The notes under the pieces: model-generated
What the model was told of the DNA's origin: nothing
The model's database searches: none
Seen by the model: the letters and a program-made list of their open reading frames with translations, nothing else
Part shown: positions 1-8,176 of the stretch, piece after piece
Layout of the letters: each line of letters starts with the position of its first letter
How positions within the stretch are numbered: the first letter of the stretch is position 1
Made by a program: the position numbers and the translations under genes
NCBI GenBank assembly: GCA_018240935.1
Contig: JAFEEV010000067.1
Location: forward strand, 1 to 16,685
Direction of reading: 5' to 3'
Source of the DNA: Pseudomonadota bacterium
GTDB lineage: Bacteria; Pseudomonadota; Gammaproteobacteria; Burkholderiales; Nitrosomonadaceae
DNA length: 16,685 nucleotides

Positions 1-385
1 CGATCGTGCCGGCGACATCCAGCTCGAAGCGGGGATTGCCGGTATTGATGCCGACGCCCGCCTTGGCTGCACCGCCGGGTTCGGTACTGGGAGCGCTGCG
101 CAATGTCAGAACATGCGGATTCTGTTGATCGCCGAAACTCAAATTCCCCGTCGCCTTATCGATACCGGCCGACCATAGGGAACTGAGCGTCGACATATTC
201 TGATAAAAACTCATCAGTTTGCCGTCACCCAGCTGAAATATTTTCAGTCCGTCTTCGACCGTTTTTTCAAATCCGTCGTCGATTAGATTCAGCGTCGAAT
301 CGATCAGATCGGCAAATGCAACTTCAGTCGGCATCTTGCCGTTCTTGAACTTGGCTTCTAGTGTTTTTCTATCTTTTCGCGCCAT
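1..385 (-). CDS. Tail-fibre-like protein, N-terminal part (runs off the window)
   Basis: An open frame enters the window edge and starts at the ATG at 385-383, inside the 3' end of the baseplate J-like gene (28-nt overlap). About 128 residues are visible. The protein begins MARKDRKTLEAKF, continues with PTEVAFADLIDS and a segment containing EDGLKIFQLGDGKLMSFYQN, and then reaches GVGINTGNPRFELDVAGTI at the edge. That last stretch matches the short 'VGIGT..P...LDV.G' repeat typical of phage tail fibres and S74/chaperone-of-endosialidase adhesins (family knowledge). The N-terminal part resembles small proteins next to contractile-injection baseplate genes, recalled from memory and not checked. 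The likely role is a receptor-binding or baseplate-attached fibre (Afp13 position). No good Shine-Dalgarno is seen, so translation is probably coupled to the upstream gene. An internal ATG at 334 is an alternative start, but it would remove the conserved-looking N-terminus. Confidence 0.72.
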   Translation of the reverse strand, partial: MARKDRKTLEAKFKNGKMPTEVAFADLIDSTLNLIDDGFEKTVEDGLKIFQLGDGKLMSFYQNMSTLSSLWSAGIDKATGNLSFGDQQNPHVLTLRSAPSTEPGGAAKAGVGINTGNPRFELDVAGTI

Positions 386-3300
386 TTTTCGTCAGAAATT
401 ATAAAAGTGCTGCCAATTTCGAGTTCGCCGATTCCGGTAATCTGCGGCTCGATCACATCGTAACGGTCGTCCAGCTCGATAAAATGCTGCTGGATCGGCG
501 CTACGATGCTCCAGGGATAGACCGGGATTATATCCTTGACTTCGGCGGTCTCCGGTTTGTCCGCGCTATCCAGCAAGTCGTAAAAACCTTCTCCCATGGG
601 CGCGATGCGCAATAGCGAAAGGTTGGTGACGCGGTCGATATAATCCAGATTCTGGATAAAGGATTCAATATCGTGCTTGCTGACAACCCAGCCGAAATGG
701 CGGGTATAACCGATGGTCTCGTTCCACGGCGACAGGAAATCCGATATCGCCTGATTCAAGCGCGCCAAGTACATACCGGCCAATAATGGATTTTTCAGCT
801 TGACCGTGCAGCGCACCTGGATGACTTCGTACACCGGATTGATGACATGCACGGTCGCAAACGGCGGCGCATACTGCCCGATAAAATCCTTCACATCGTT
901 GATCAGATGGCCGCTCAGCAACGGTTTATGCGCGCTGATCACATCCCGGGCGAGGTAGGGCACCACCGCAATCAACAGATGGCCGGGCTTGAAACGCTGC
1001 CCGGCTACAAAACCGGGATCCATGCCGGGGAAGCATTTCACTTTATAAATTTGCGGAAACTGTTCCAGTATCAGCAACTCGTAATCGGCCGGCAGCAAAG
1101 CGCGTTGTTTATGTTTCAGCCGCTCACTGATGCGGATCCGCAAATGGCCGCGATCCTCGGCCAGACGCCCGCCGAAGGAGGGCTGAATTTGTTGAATGCC
1201 GCCGATGCCGGGAATCGACTTGCGCAGCCGCGACACGGCCCCGGCGGGCACGCGGATGGCGCCGCCCGATACCGCATCCTGCGGCAAATACCGGCTTGCC
1301 TTCAGCGCTTGCGCATGAATCGAATACAGGCTGCAATATTTTTCCAGATCGTGTTCGGACGATACCCGCAGCCAGCAAAACCCGGCCGGCAATACCGTGT
1401 TTTCCTGCGAGATATCCGCCGGAATGCCGAGCGTGACGATGCCCGCTTTCATGAACCGTTGCGTGGAATCCGCGATGATCTCTTTGGTGCTCAATGGCAG
1501 CCAGCGGTTATGCGCCAAATAGAACCACTGCATCTCCCGCACGGCGGCATGTTCGACCGGCAATGAATTCTCGCGCAAATGAAAATACAACGTGACTACG
1601 CCGCCGCCCGCCAGCCCTTTCAATCCGATCAGCAGATTCCCGGAATATTCGTATTGCGGCAGTAAATGATAGGCCCGGTCAGCTTGCATCGTCACATCCT
1701 CCCAGCCCAGCGGGTGCAAATGTATCACTTTCTCCCGCATGGCCGGACTGCAACCGGCCTCTTCCTTGCCGGGCACGATGTGCGCGTAAGCTTGATAATT
1801 CGCCGAAATGGCGGTAATCACCGGCGTATAAGGCGGGTTGGGCATCTTTTTGAGAAACTTGGCGTGCTTCTGCTTGGCGTTGAAGGTCAACACGTTGGCC
1901 AAGGCCGTGGGGTAATCGCGATGACCGAACGCTTGCTGAGGCGCCACCAGAGTAAACTTAAAAAAGCCTTTATTGGCCGATGGCGTGTAGCCGAATTCTG
2001 CCGCGCCGCCGCGGTAATCATCGGGGCTCCAGTACGATATCACCGCGGCGCAGGACAGTTCACTGCGCTCGCTCACTTCGCCGCCGCCGTCCAAGCCCGC
2101 TTTCATCTGAAACAGCGAATGGGCGGCCATCCCTTTAGCATTCTCCGGCAGCCATTTTCCATTGGCCAGAACCGACGTGCTGATGCGGAAATCGGTATCG
2201 CCGAAAGTTTCATAGCCTTGATAGTGCGTTTTAAATCCGCCGATACCGGCAGGCAAACCGCCCCACTGAACCTCTAAATTGAAATCCGACAATTGTTTCC
2301 CGGCGGCTTCGGCGCATCCGGCGATGAAATAAGAACCTGCCTCGGGAAGCGGACCGAAAGGGGTAAAAGGCGCCAGCGGCGATAGCTGTCCGATGTTGTT
2401 ATGCAATTGCAGCATGCGGCAGCCTGCCACCGTCACGTCGATCCTGATCCGCTCCAATACCAGCTTGTTCAGTATCCCGTACGGATATAAATAGCTGCGC
2501 GGATTCTGAACGATCCGCACCACCGGCAACTGCGTCTCATAGCCGTCGCCGTGGATCTTGCAGTCATAAGGAACGACCGCCGGAAAATCCTCCGGCAAAA
2601 AGAAAGTAATGGCCAGGCTGTTTTCTTTCTGCTGTTGATCGACACCCGCGTACGAAGGCAGATATTCCGCCAGCTCGCGCCAGCCGTCTTCAGCCGATAA
2701 GCTCACGATGAACATATCCCTGAAAACTTTGAAAAAGGCTTGCTGCTCGTGCAGGGACGATACGCCGCCGCTCCCCTCCGGCTGCATGGCGAGCGCAATA
2801 TCCCAGACCCGCTGCTGCAAAGACATTTCCGGCGCACCGGCGAATTGCATCCGGATGCTGACCGTGCGCCGCCCTTCCTGCAACCGCAACACTTTACTGG
2901 CCAGCGCGAATCCGATGCGCGCATGCTGCACCAGCATCGTATCCTCAACTTTCTTGGGCGCGCCGAATAACGGGTACGATTGCAGGCTATCCTCACCCGG
3001 CGGGCTATCCGCCGTTGCAACCGGCACATCATTCAACCAGCCGCCGGTAGCCAGTTGCCGGGTGATTCCGCCCGCCCGGTCATTCAGGACGACCGGCTCA
3101 AACAAACTATTCTCGGGGAAATTCAGCGCGTCGCGTTTAAAAAACAGCGTACGTATCGCACTGACTGCGGCATCGTTGATCACGACATCTTCAGCGGCCG
3201 CATACACGATGTCGCGCTTGTTTTCATCCTGCCCCGCCAGAAACTCCGTCCCCTTCGGTATCAATACCGGGTGATCCTTCTTGCCCGGGGCGACCACCAA

Positions 3301-4197
3301 ATAGACATGATCCGGCGCGAAACCTCGCGGCTGTGCTTTGAGCACTTGATCATAGTAGAAGTCGACATAATTCAGCGTAAACCGGTTGATTTTATGATGC
3401 AGCTTTTGGAACAGCTGTAGAAAAGCGATCAGAAGCCCCGCCGCCGGCTCATGATCCTGACTGACCAAGGAAGCGGACAGCAATTTCTCCGCGCTGAGCT
3501 GCACCATTTCGATGGCTTTGATAAAAGCGTAAAAACTGGAGCGGATAGGCACAGGATCGGAAACATCGACGGCTGCGTTCGCCCGGCTCAATTTGGTTTC
3601 TTCCACGGCGGCAATCAGCGCATTCAAATCGCGGGAAAAAATTTCCTCCGGCAAGCGGTGCGAAAGATGTCCGGCCAAATAATCTCCAAGCACGGCGATG
3701 TCTTTTTTAAGCCCGGCAATCACGCTTTCCACCACCTTGCGCAATTCAACACCCAGGGAATTTCTTGCGTGCGCCAGCAATTGCAGCCATTTATCGAGCA
3801 TAGTGACTGCGCTGTAGGCCGCGATCATATGCTGGCCGATTTCTTTTTCGGGTATGGCGCGCAATGCTGCAATTAAGCGGCGATCGGCGTCCGTTTGATG
3901 GCTGTTAGAGCCATCGCCGCTCCCCAGTTTTTCCAGATCGACAGCCAGCATGGTTGCAATGACGACGGTTTCATCCAGCGAGAAAAATTGTTCCCAGGTA
4001 CCGTCTTCCCGGTCTGCCAGGTTATAAAACTTCAGCACCCGGGTATATTCGGCCGCGAGCGCCAATAAGGTGTGAAAACGCAGTTCGGCGACGTTGAAAT
4101 AGTCCTTCTCCAGCGCCGGCAGCAGTCTTTTTTCCTGACTCCTGCCGTCACTGATGTGCAAATGACTATTCGTTAATCGATCAGCACGAACCTTCAT
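358..4197 (-). CDS. Large baseplate J-like wedge protein of a contractile injection system
   Basis: 1279 residues, TAG stop. It follows the gp25 gene by 14 nt, with the gp25 stop embedded in TGAGGA, which may serve as a distant ribosome site. Residues about 1-290 are mainly helical and include a TWEQFFSLDETVVIATML segment. Residues about 310-330 carry PVLIPKGTEFLAGQ, the 'P.GT.F' signature found where baseplate J/gp47-type proteins begin their beta domain. Residues about 1120-1195 (VQVRCTVKL-type strand, AISDFLSPW, GWVVSKHDIESFI, DYIDRVTNL) match the C-terminal wing of baseplate J/T4 gp6/Afp11 wedge proteins. There is no signal peptide or membrane span. By family it forms the wedge ring linking spike hub, gp25 and sheath. 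It is longer than the roughly 900-1000 residues I recall for Afp11, and no separate Afp12-like gene follows, so one protein may do both jobs. Baseplate assignment is fairly firm; exact subfamily is inferred. Confidence 0.82.
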   Translation of the reverse strand: MKVRADRLTNSHLHISDGRSQEKRLLPALEKDYFNVAELRFHTLLALAAEYTRVLKFYNLADREDGTWEQFFSLDETVVIATMLAVDLEKLGSGDGSNSHQTDADRRLIAALRAIPEKEIGQHMIAAYSAVTMLDKWLQLLAHARNSLGVELRKVVESVIAGLKKDIAVLGDYLAGHLSHRLPEEIFSRDLNALIAAVEETKLSRANAAVDVSDPVPIRSSFYAFIKAIEMVQLSAEKLLSASLVSQDHEPAAGLLIAFLQLFQKLHHKINRFTLNYVDFYYDQVLKAQPRGFAPDHVYLVVAPGKKDHPVLIPKGTEFLAGQDENKRDIVYAAAEDVVINDAAVSAIRTLFFKRDALNFPENSLFEPVVLNDRAGGITRQLATGGWLNDVPVATADSPPGEDSLQSYPLFGAPKKVEDTMLVQHARIGFALASKVLRLQEGRRTVSIRMQFAGAPEMSLQQRVWDIALAMQPEGSGGVSSLHEQQAFFKVFRDMFIVSLSAEDGWRELAEYLPSYAGVDQQQKENSLAITFFLPEDFPAVVPYDCKIHGDGYETQLPVVRIVQNPRSYLYPYGILNKLVLERIRIDVTVAGCRMLQLHNNIGQLSPLAPFTPFGPLPEAGSYFIAGCAEAAGKQLSDFNLEVQWGGLPAGIGGFKTHYQGYETFGDTDFRISTSVLANGKWLPENAKGMAAHSLFQMKAGLDGGGEVSERSELSCAAVISYWSPDDYRGGAAEFGYTPSANKGFFKFTLVAPQQAFGHRDYPTALANVLTFNAKQKHAKFLKKMPNPPYTPVITAISANYQAYAHIVPGKEEAGCSPAMREKVIHLHPLGWEDVTMQADRAYHLLPQYEYSGNLLIGLKGLAGGGVVTLYFHLRENSLPVEHAAVREMQWFYLAHNRWLPLSTKEIIADSTQRFMKAGIVTLGIPADISQENTVLPAGFCWLRVSSEHDLEKYCSLYSIHAQALKASRYLPQDAVSGGAIRVPAGAVSRLRKSIPGIGGIQQIQPSFGGRLAEDRGHLRIRISERLKHKQRALLPADYELLILEQFPQIYKVKCFPGMDPGFVAGQRFKPGHLLIAVVPYLARDVISAHKPLLSGHLINDVKDFIGQYAPPFATVHVINPVYEVIQVRCTVKLKNPLLAGMYLARLNQAISDFLSPWNETIGYTRHFGWVVSKHDIESFIQNLDYIDRVTNLSLLRIAPMGEGFYDLLDSADKPETAEVKDIIPVYPWSIVAPIQQHFIELDDRYDVIEPQITGIGELEIGSTFIISDEKWREKIEKH

Positions 4198-4211
4198 TCA
4201 GCCAAAAATCC

Positions 4212-4634
4212 TCATAATTTGACATTCGTACCTTCGATGAAATAAAACGGATAGACGATATTGTGCCGATTATTCGTGGCCCGCACGATGTACGCGACAT
4301 CGATCTTGATCAAGCCGTTCAGGATATCCTCCTGATTACCGGAATCCACCCGGATACTCTCCACAATCACCCGCGGCTCGAAGAAAAGAATCGCGCGCCG
4401 CACCAAATCGACTATGACGGTTATCGCCGTTTCATTGATTTCTTCAAAGACCTGGCTTTTCAGGCCGCAGCCATACGTCGGCTGCATCACGCGCTCGCCA
4501 GGATTGGTCGATAACAGAATCAACAAGCTTTCATGAATATCTTCTTCCGCGGCAACCTTCCGGACCGATCCCTGCTTATTAAACTCGGGGGGAAATCCCC
4601 AACCGGTGCCGAGAAAGGATTTGTCGATACTCAC
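4212..4634 (-). CDS. gp25-like baseplate wedge protein (Afp9-like)
   Basis: 140 residues, starting with GTG (GTG AGT ATC GAC) 15 nt after the PAAR stop. An AGGG about 10 nt upstream is the only ribosome-site candidate. It shows the gp25/IraD-type pattern: GTGWGFPPEF near the N-terminus, then VRKVAAEEDIHESLLILLSTNPGERVMQPTYG with the EDI helix and the conserved NPGER..P.YG loop (about residues 45-55), then a helix with FFEPRV and C-terminal strands. In T4 phage, T6SS (TssE) and eCIS, gp25 proteins bind the first sheath ring and the baseplate wedge, and the length fits. Its position between PAAR and baseplate J mirrors Afp-type clusters, though with PAAR and gp25 in swapped order relative to afp9-afp10. 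Function is confident from motif and context. Confidence 0.92.
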   Translation of the reverse strand: MSIDKSFLGTGWGFPPEFNKQGSVRKVAAEEDIHESLLILLSTNPGERVMQPTYGCGLKSQVFEEINETAITVIVDLVRRAILFFEPRVIVESIRVDSGNQEDILNGLIKIDVAYIVRATNNRHNIVYPFYFIEGTNVKL

Positions 4635-4649
4635 CGTTACATTTCCCTA

Positions 4650-4949
4650 TTAACCGCCGATCATCACCGTCGGCAAACCCAGCACAATCGTGCCGCCGTG
4701 CGCCGTTGTGTCACCCATTCTGGCTGCCGGGCGATTGTTGATCATGACCGTCGCCGATCCTTTGACGATACTGTCCGGCGGACCGGCGCAGACGCACATA
4801 TCCCCCACCACCGCCGCCGGCAGATTGCCGATCAGCACAGTGGGCACGCATGGCCCGCTGATCGGACCGCCGACATGAGGAATCGGCGGCACACCCGGTG
4901 TTTGCATCGGGCAAGTATGCATATCGGTAATTCGCGCGGCGGGTGGCAT
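4650..4949 (-). CDS. PAAR-repeat spike tip protein (Afp10-like)
   Basis: 99 residues from ATG at 4949. This start is chosen over the in-frame TTG at 4955 because AGGAG at 4957-4961 is 7 nt from the ATG but only 1 nt from the TTG. The chain opens MPPAARITDMHTCP and ends TVMIGG. It contains two clear copies of T-V-x-I-x-N-x-P-A-A-x-x-G-D (TVLIGNLPAAVVGD and TVMINNRPAARMGD) and a third partial copy at the end. His and Cys residues in MHTCP, PHVGG, MCVC and TAHGG are candidate ligands for the metal that holds PAAR cones together. PAAR proteins sharpen the spike and can anchor cargo. No extra C-terminal domain is present, so this is a plain tip, not an evolved toxin-bearing PAAR. Confidence 0.92.
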   Translation of the reverse strand: MPPAARITDMHTCPMQTPGVPPIPHVGGPISGPCVPTVLIGNLPAAVVGDMCVCAGPPDSIVKGSATVMINNRPAARMGDTTAHGGTIVLGLPTVMIGG

Positions 4950-4956
4950 GATCAAA

Positions 4957-4961
4957 CTCCT
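4957..4961 (-). promoter_or_regulatory. Ribosome binding site AGGAG of the PAAR gene
   Basis: The minus strand reads AGGAG TTTGATC ATG. The 7-nt spacing selects the ATG at 4949 and excludes the TTG at 4955. Confidence 0.7.
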
Positions 4962-4987
4962 GTTAGCAATTGATTGAAATACAAAGC

Positions 4988-6778
4988 CTAATTGATCATC
5001 ACGATAGCGCCTTTGACCGTGGTCTGGCCGCTCGCCGACAGCTCGGCCGTGGCGTTGCCTTTGGCGCTGAAACCGACATTGGCTTGATGATTGATATTCA
5101 GTCCCTGATTCTTGATATCCGCTTGCGCCGTCAATTCGATATTGCTCACCGCTTCGATGGTGACCTTGCCCTTGGCGCTGATCTTGATGTCTTTCGGGCT
5201 GTCGATAGTAATGCCGCTGGAATTGAGCTCGATTTTGTTGGCATTCTGGTCTTGCAGCAGAATCGATTTCTGGTCGTCGCTGATGACGATCTTGTTATTG
5301 CCGGGTGTGGTCAGCGTAATGACTTTCTTGTCGTCGTCGAATTCGAGTTTCAGCTTACTGCGCGTCACCACCGCCTTGGTGAAATTATCGGCGGTCAATT
5401 CGTAGGGCATTTTCTGTTTGCTGCTGTACAAACTGCCGAGAATGACCGGATGCGAAGGATCGCCGTTGAAGTAACCCAGCACCACTTCGTCGCCGATTTC
5501 CGGAATGAAGAACGCGCCGATGCCGTTGGAACCATAGAAACTGGCCAGCCGCGCCCAGACGCCGTCGGTTTCCGCCTGCAAAACCGGAACGGATACCTGA
5601 ATCTTGTATTGTCCTTCCGGATCGGCGTCGAGCTTTTTCACCACGCCGGCTTGCAAGCCGTTGACCCCGGGCACGAAACCGGAAGTCAGCGGCGCTTCGG
5701 TTTTATATTGTTCGGTGAACCATTGCGACGGCATGCCGAATTCGATTTCCGTCACCCAATTGCCCTGTTTGATGTCGTGTTTTACTGCCGTAACCAGCAC
5801 ATTGCCGTTAAAACGCGCGCCCACGCCTTTCAATTCGACCAGATCGCCGATTTTCACCTTGGCGCTGCCCTGAAACGCCGCGTAACCTCTGATGCGCGCC
5901 AACCCCGACTTGATTTGCTGCCCCTTGGCCCAGTCCGTTAGCACGGCATTCTCCAGCGGCGCATCGGTCTGCAAGCGGAAATAATCCGGTGCGATCACAC
6001 TGCCCAAATCCGCAGCCTTGAGATTGCCTTGCCCGGTCAGTTGTTCGGGACTCGCTTGCGCTTCTTGCACGGCTTGATTGGCCGGATCCCAGGCAATGCC
6101 TTTGACCACCGGGAATTGCGAAGCCGCATCCAGATCCGCGCTGAACGCCATCAAGTCGATGCCGTAGGTCAGTGTCAGAACGGCGCTGCCATCCGTTTGC
6201 GGCGCTTTGACGCTGACTTTGCCGCTGTCGACAGTCACCAGAAAACCATTGACCTCAGCCCGGGCCAGCAGGTAATCCCAGTCGGTGCAGTAGTATTGCA
6301 CCAGTTCCTTATAGCTGGCGGTAGTGGCGGTGACATCGGAACTCAGGCCGCTGTATGCGCCGATCAGCTTGCTGATAATGTCGCTGTCCTTCGAGTCGAC
6401 GAAATTGGCGTTCTTGCGCCCCACCGTCATGGCGACCGCGCTGTCCTTACACTGCACGATCAAACGGGAAAAATTATCGCCATCCATTTTTATACCGTGC
6501 TTGATGACCACACCTTTGAAAACAGGAGCCGTTTGATTGGCATAACCGGCGTTGATCGTGATCACCGCGCCGGGTTTAAAATCATCCGCGTCACTGACCG
6601 GAAATTTATTGTTAGGCATATCCCCGTCCAATATGACGATCCTGGCGCTGGGAATTTTATTGACGCCGTAAACGATTTCGATCGAAACGATTTGAACGGT
6701 ATCGGCTATGGCATTGCCGTTACTCAGAATGGTCACCGATACGACACCGGTGCTGCCCGTTAAGGGGGAATCCGCCAT
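4988..6778 (-). CDS. VgrG-like spike/hub protein (Afp8-like, gp27-gp5 fusion)
   Basis: 596 residues from ATG at 6778. AAGG at 6785-6788 lies 6 nt upstream of it, whereas the alternative TTG at 6784 would have no spacing. Residues about 1-370 are gp27-like hub (FKGVVIKHGIKMDG, CKDSAVAMTVGRKNANF, DWDYLLARAEVNGFLV). Residues about 375-455 are the gp5 OB fold (GQYKIQVSVPVL, VWARLASFYGSNGIGAFFIP, GDEVVLGYFNGDPSHPVILG). Residues about 475-596 are a beta-helix needle of short alternating strands (ITLTTPGNNKIVISDD, GITIDSPKDIKISAKGKVTI) ending IVMIN. This is the standard trimeric spike of T6SS VgrG and Afp8/Pvc8. No lysozyme domain or C-terminal effector is present. It begins 2 nt after the LysM gene stop and is followed by its PAAR partner after 38 nt. 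Assignment is secure. Confidence 0.95.
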   Translation of the reverse strand: MADSPLTGSTGVVSVTILSNGNAIADTVQIVSIEIVYGVNKIPSARIVILDGDMPNNKFPVSDADDFKPGAVITINAGYANQTAPVFKGVVIKHGIKMDGDNFSRLIVQCKDSAVAMTVGRKNANFVDSKDSDIISKLIGAYSGLSSDVTATTASYKELVQYYCTDWDYLLARAEVNGFLVTVDSGKVSVKAPQTDGSAVLTLTYGIDLMAFSADLDAASQFPVVKGIAWDPANQAVQEAQASPEQLTGQGNLKAADLGSVIAPDYFRLQTDAPLENAVLTDWAKGQQIKSGLARIRGYAAFQGSAKVKIGDLVELKGVGARFNGNVLVTAVKHDIKQGNWVTEIEFGMPSQWFTEQYKTEAPLTSGFVPGVNGLQAGVVKKLDADPEGQYKIQVSVPVLQAETDGVWARLASFYGSNGIGAFFIPEIGDEVVLGYFNGDPSHPVILGSLYSSKQKMPYELTADNFTKAVVTRSKLKLEFDDDKKVITLTTPGNNKIVISDDQKSILLQDQNANKIELNSSGITIDSPKDIKISAKGKVTIEAVSNIELTAQADIKNQGLNINHQANVGFSAKGNATAELSASGQTTVKGAIVMIN

Positions 6779-6780
6779 AG

Positions 6781-7488
6781 TCAACCTTGGTTTAATGGAG
6801 GGAACCGCAGCTTGGTTCCCGGTTTTAGATTACGAAAATCCGTCAGGCGATTAATCTTGGCAACCTCGAGATAGTAGTTACTATCCTGATAGATCCGGTA
6901 ACACAGCAGCGGCAAAGTATCTCCCGCTTTCACCTCGAGCAAATGCGTCAAATCCGGGGATTCTTGCGCCGCTTCCTTGGAAATTTCCTCGCTGCTCTGG
7001 TATTCGATGAAGGTCAGCGTCACCTTGGCCCGCAACGGCACGCCGCTGGGCTTGAACAAGGTATAGTCGAATTTGAGCGACTCCACCCGCCCGTAGAACA
7101 GCAACTCGCCCCATTTGAGCTGCACGATCGGTGCTTCATGTTTTGTGCCGCGGTAGGTATAGGCCACATCCTTGAGCAGTTCGATTTGCTCCTTGACCGG
7201 AACCGGCGTGCTGCCAACGGGGTTTAAGCCGGATACGACGGCTCCGGTTGCATCCAATACCAGTTCCTTCAGAACGATCTTTTCCGGGTGGCTTGCGTCG
7301 TACTTGGTTTCGGTTCCCGGCTGTCCCAGAACCCGGTTTTTTGAATAGCTCAGCTTGAAAGTATGCTGATAACCGGCGGGATTGATCATGGCTTCGAATT
7401 TCTTCCTTGAACCGTCGACGCTGATTTTGCCGTTATTCACGGTGCACGGGGAAATTGTCAGAAGCGCCTTGGCGCCGCCCAGGGACAT
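6781..7488 (-). CDS. LysM-containing tube/baseplate hub protein (Afp7-like, CIS_tube)
   Basis: 235 residues. The stop codon of the small preceding gene directly abuts this ATG (TAAATG), and GGAGAG at 7495-7500 sits 6 nt upstream. Residues about 1-175 form a beta-rich domain (KFEAMINPAGYQHTFKLSYSK, VQLKWGELLFYGRVESLKFDYTLF, RAKVTLTFIEY) of the kind called contractile injection system tube protein N-terminal domain. Residues about 186-232 are a LysM domain (VKAGDTLPLLCYRIYQDSNYY, INRLTDFRNLKPGTKLRFPP). In Afp/PVC particles the equivalent protein joins the inner tube to the spike hub. In phages, LysM domains of baseplate hub proteins (gp53-like) play structural roles, so binding to peptidoglycan is not assured here. 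Order between tube genes and spike fits Afp7. High confidence. Confidence 0.92.
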   Translation of the reverse strand: MSLGGAKALLTISPCTVNNGKISVDGSRKKFEAMINPAGYQHTFKLSYSKNRVLGQPGTETKYDASHPEKIVLKELVLDATGAVVSGLNPVGSTPVPVKEQIELLKDVAYTYRGTKHEAPIVQLKWGELLFYGRVESLKFDYTLFKPSGVPLRAKVTLTFIEYQSSEEISKEAAQESPDLTHLLEVKAGDTLPLLCYRIYQDSNYYLEVAKINRLTDFRNLKPGTKLRFPPLNQG

Positions 7489-7653
7489 TTAGCGCTCTCC
7501 CCGTTCCCGCAGCAAATCCGCAATCATGCGGCGGCATTCGGCCAGCACTTCTTCCTTTAACAACCGGTGTTCTTCCGTCAGGTCGAGATCTTCATGCCCG
7601 GTGCGCTGCACGATATTCGATTTGATCAACAGTTGTTTAATCTCTATCGCCAT
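7489..7653 (-). CDS. Small DUF5908-like protein of the injection cluster
   Basis: 54 residues (MAIEIKQLLIKSNIV... ending LLRERGER), from ATG at 7653, 17 nt after the tube-2 stop and directly abutting the LysM gene start (TAA then ATG). A longer frame opens upstream at 7761 but lies inside the tube-2 gene, so I reject that start. An N-terminal strand (IEIKQLLIKSNIV) is followed by a charged helix (EEHRLLKEEVLAECRRMIADLLRERG). This pattern and the position between tube and LysM genes match DUF5908, a family found with contractile injection clusters, roughly where Afp6 lies (from memory). Function is unknown. A chaperone or adaptor for the tube or hub is possible. The conserved slot and tight spacing support a real gene. 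Confidence 0.8.
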   Translation of the reverse strand: MAIEIKQLLIKSNIVQRTGHEDLDLTEEHRLLKEEVLAECRRMIADLLRERGER

Positions 7654-7670
7654 GGGGGATCTCGCACCGG

Positions 7671-8141
7671 CTAGACAATACGCATGGCAACGGTATAGCT
7701 CAGCACGATCTTTTCGATGGCCACTTCGTTCTTGGTGGAACCGAAGCTTTCCACTTCCCATTTCAGCGGATATGCGGAATCGAAAGACCAGCCGCGAATC
7801 GGCACTTGGTCTTCATTCATCAGATAGACCAGCACCGGCAGCGGCTTGATCGCCAGACTGAAACCGGATTCGAGCGTCGCTTTGCACCATACCACCAGCG
7901 GTGAAGTCAATGGCGCGATGCCGCGCTTTAAGGATAAATTGGGATGCTTGATGCCTTTCGGCAACTGCCGGACAAACCGGTTTTCGCCGCCTTCAACAAC
8001 CGGTTCGACTTCCATTTCCGTTTCGATCCCGGACACTTCCTGGAAGGAAGTATCCGCCGACAATCCCGCCGGCGGCCCGATCACGACCTTGAAATAGAAA
8101 GCGGAGGGCGGATAAACATTTCCGGATAATGAAATATTCAT
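7671..8141 (-). CDS. gp19-type tail tube protein 2 (Afp5-like)
   Basis: 156 residues. It shows the T4 gp19/phage tail region fold signature: PPSAFYFKVVIG, FQEVSGIETEMEVEPV, the basic RQLPKGIKHPNLSLKRGI strand, VYLMNEDQVPIRGWSFDSAYPLKW and a final NEVAIEKIVLSYTVAMR strand. It shares the FQEVSG and NEVAIE anchors with the preceding tube gene but is otherwise divergent. In Afp and PVC, Afp5-like tube proteins form the first layer between the spike hub (Afp7/Afp8) and the main tube (Afp1), and its location nearest the LysM gene fits that role. It starts 35 nt after tube 1. The ribosome site is poor (GGTGA only). Which paralogue is bulk tube and which is initiator is inferred from position. Confidence 0.9.
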   Translation of the reverse strand: MNISLSGNVYPPSAFYFKVVIGPPAGLSADTSFQEVSGIETEMEVEPVVEGGENRFVRQLPKGIKHPNLSLKRGIAPLTSPLVVWCKATLESGFSLAIKPLPVLVYLMNEDQVPIRGWSFDSAYPLKWEVESFGSTKNEVAIEKIVLSYTVAMRIV

Positions 8142-8176
8142 GCGTCACCCATCTGCTGGCAAAATTTAGCAAAATA

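Noticed and set aside
847..1566. Plus-strand open frame of 239 codons opposite the baseplate gene
   Set aside because: Its sequence is a low-complexity shadow (rich in Arg, His, Gln) antisense to a clearly coding minus-strand gene, with no recognisable motif.
4970..5941. Plus-strand open frame of 323 codons opposite the spike gene
   Set aside because: It is long only because the codon bias of the spike gene suppresses stops on the other strand; there are no family motifs and no supporting neighbours.
7654..7761. 36-codon N-terminal extension of the small DUF5908-like protein
   Set aside because: It lies inside the tube-2 gene in another frame, and the typical family start (MAIEIK) is at 7653.
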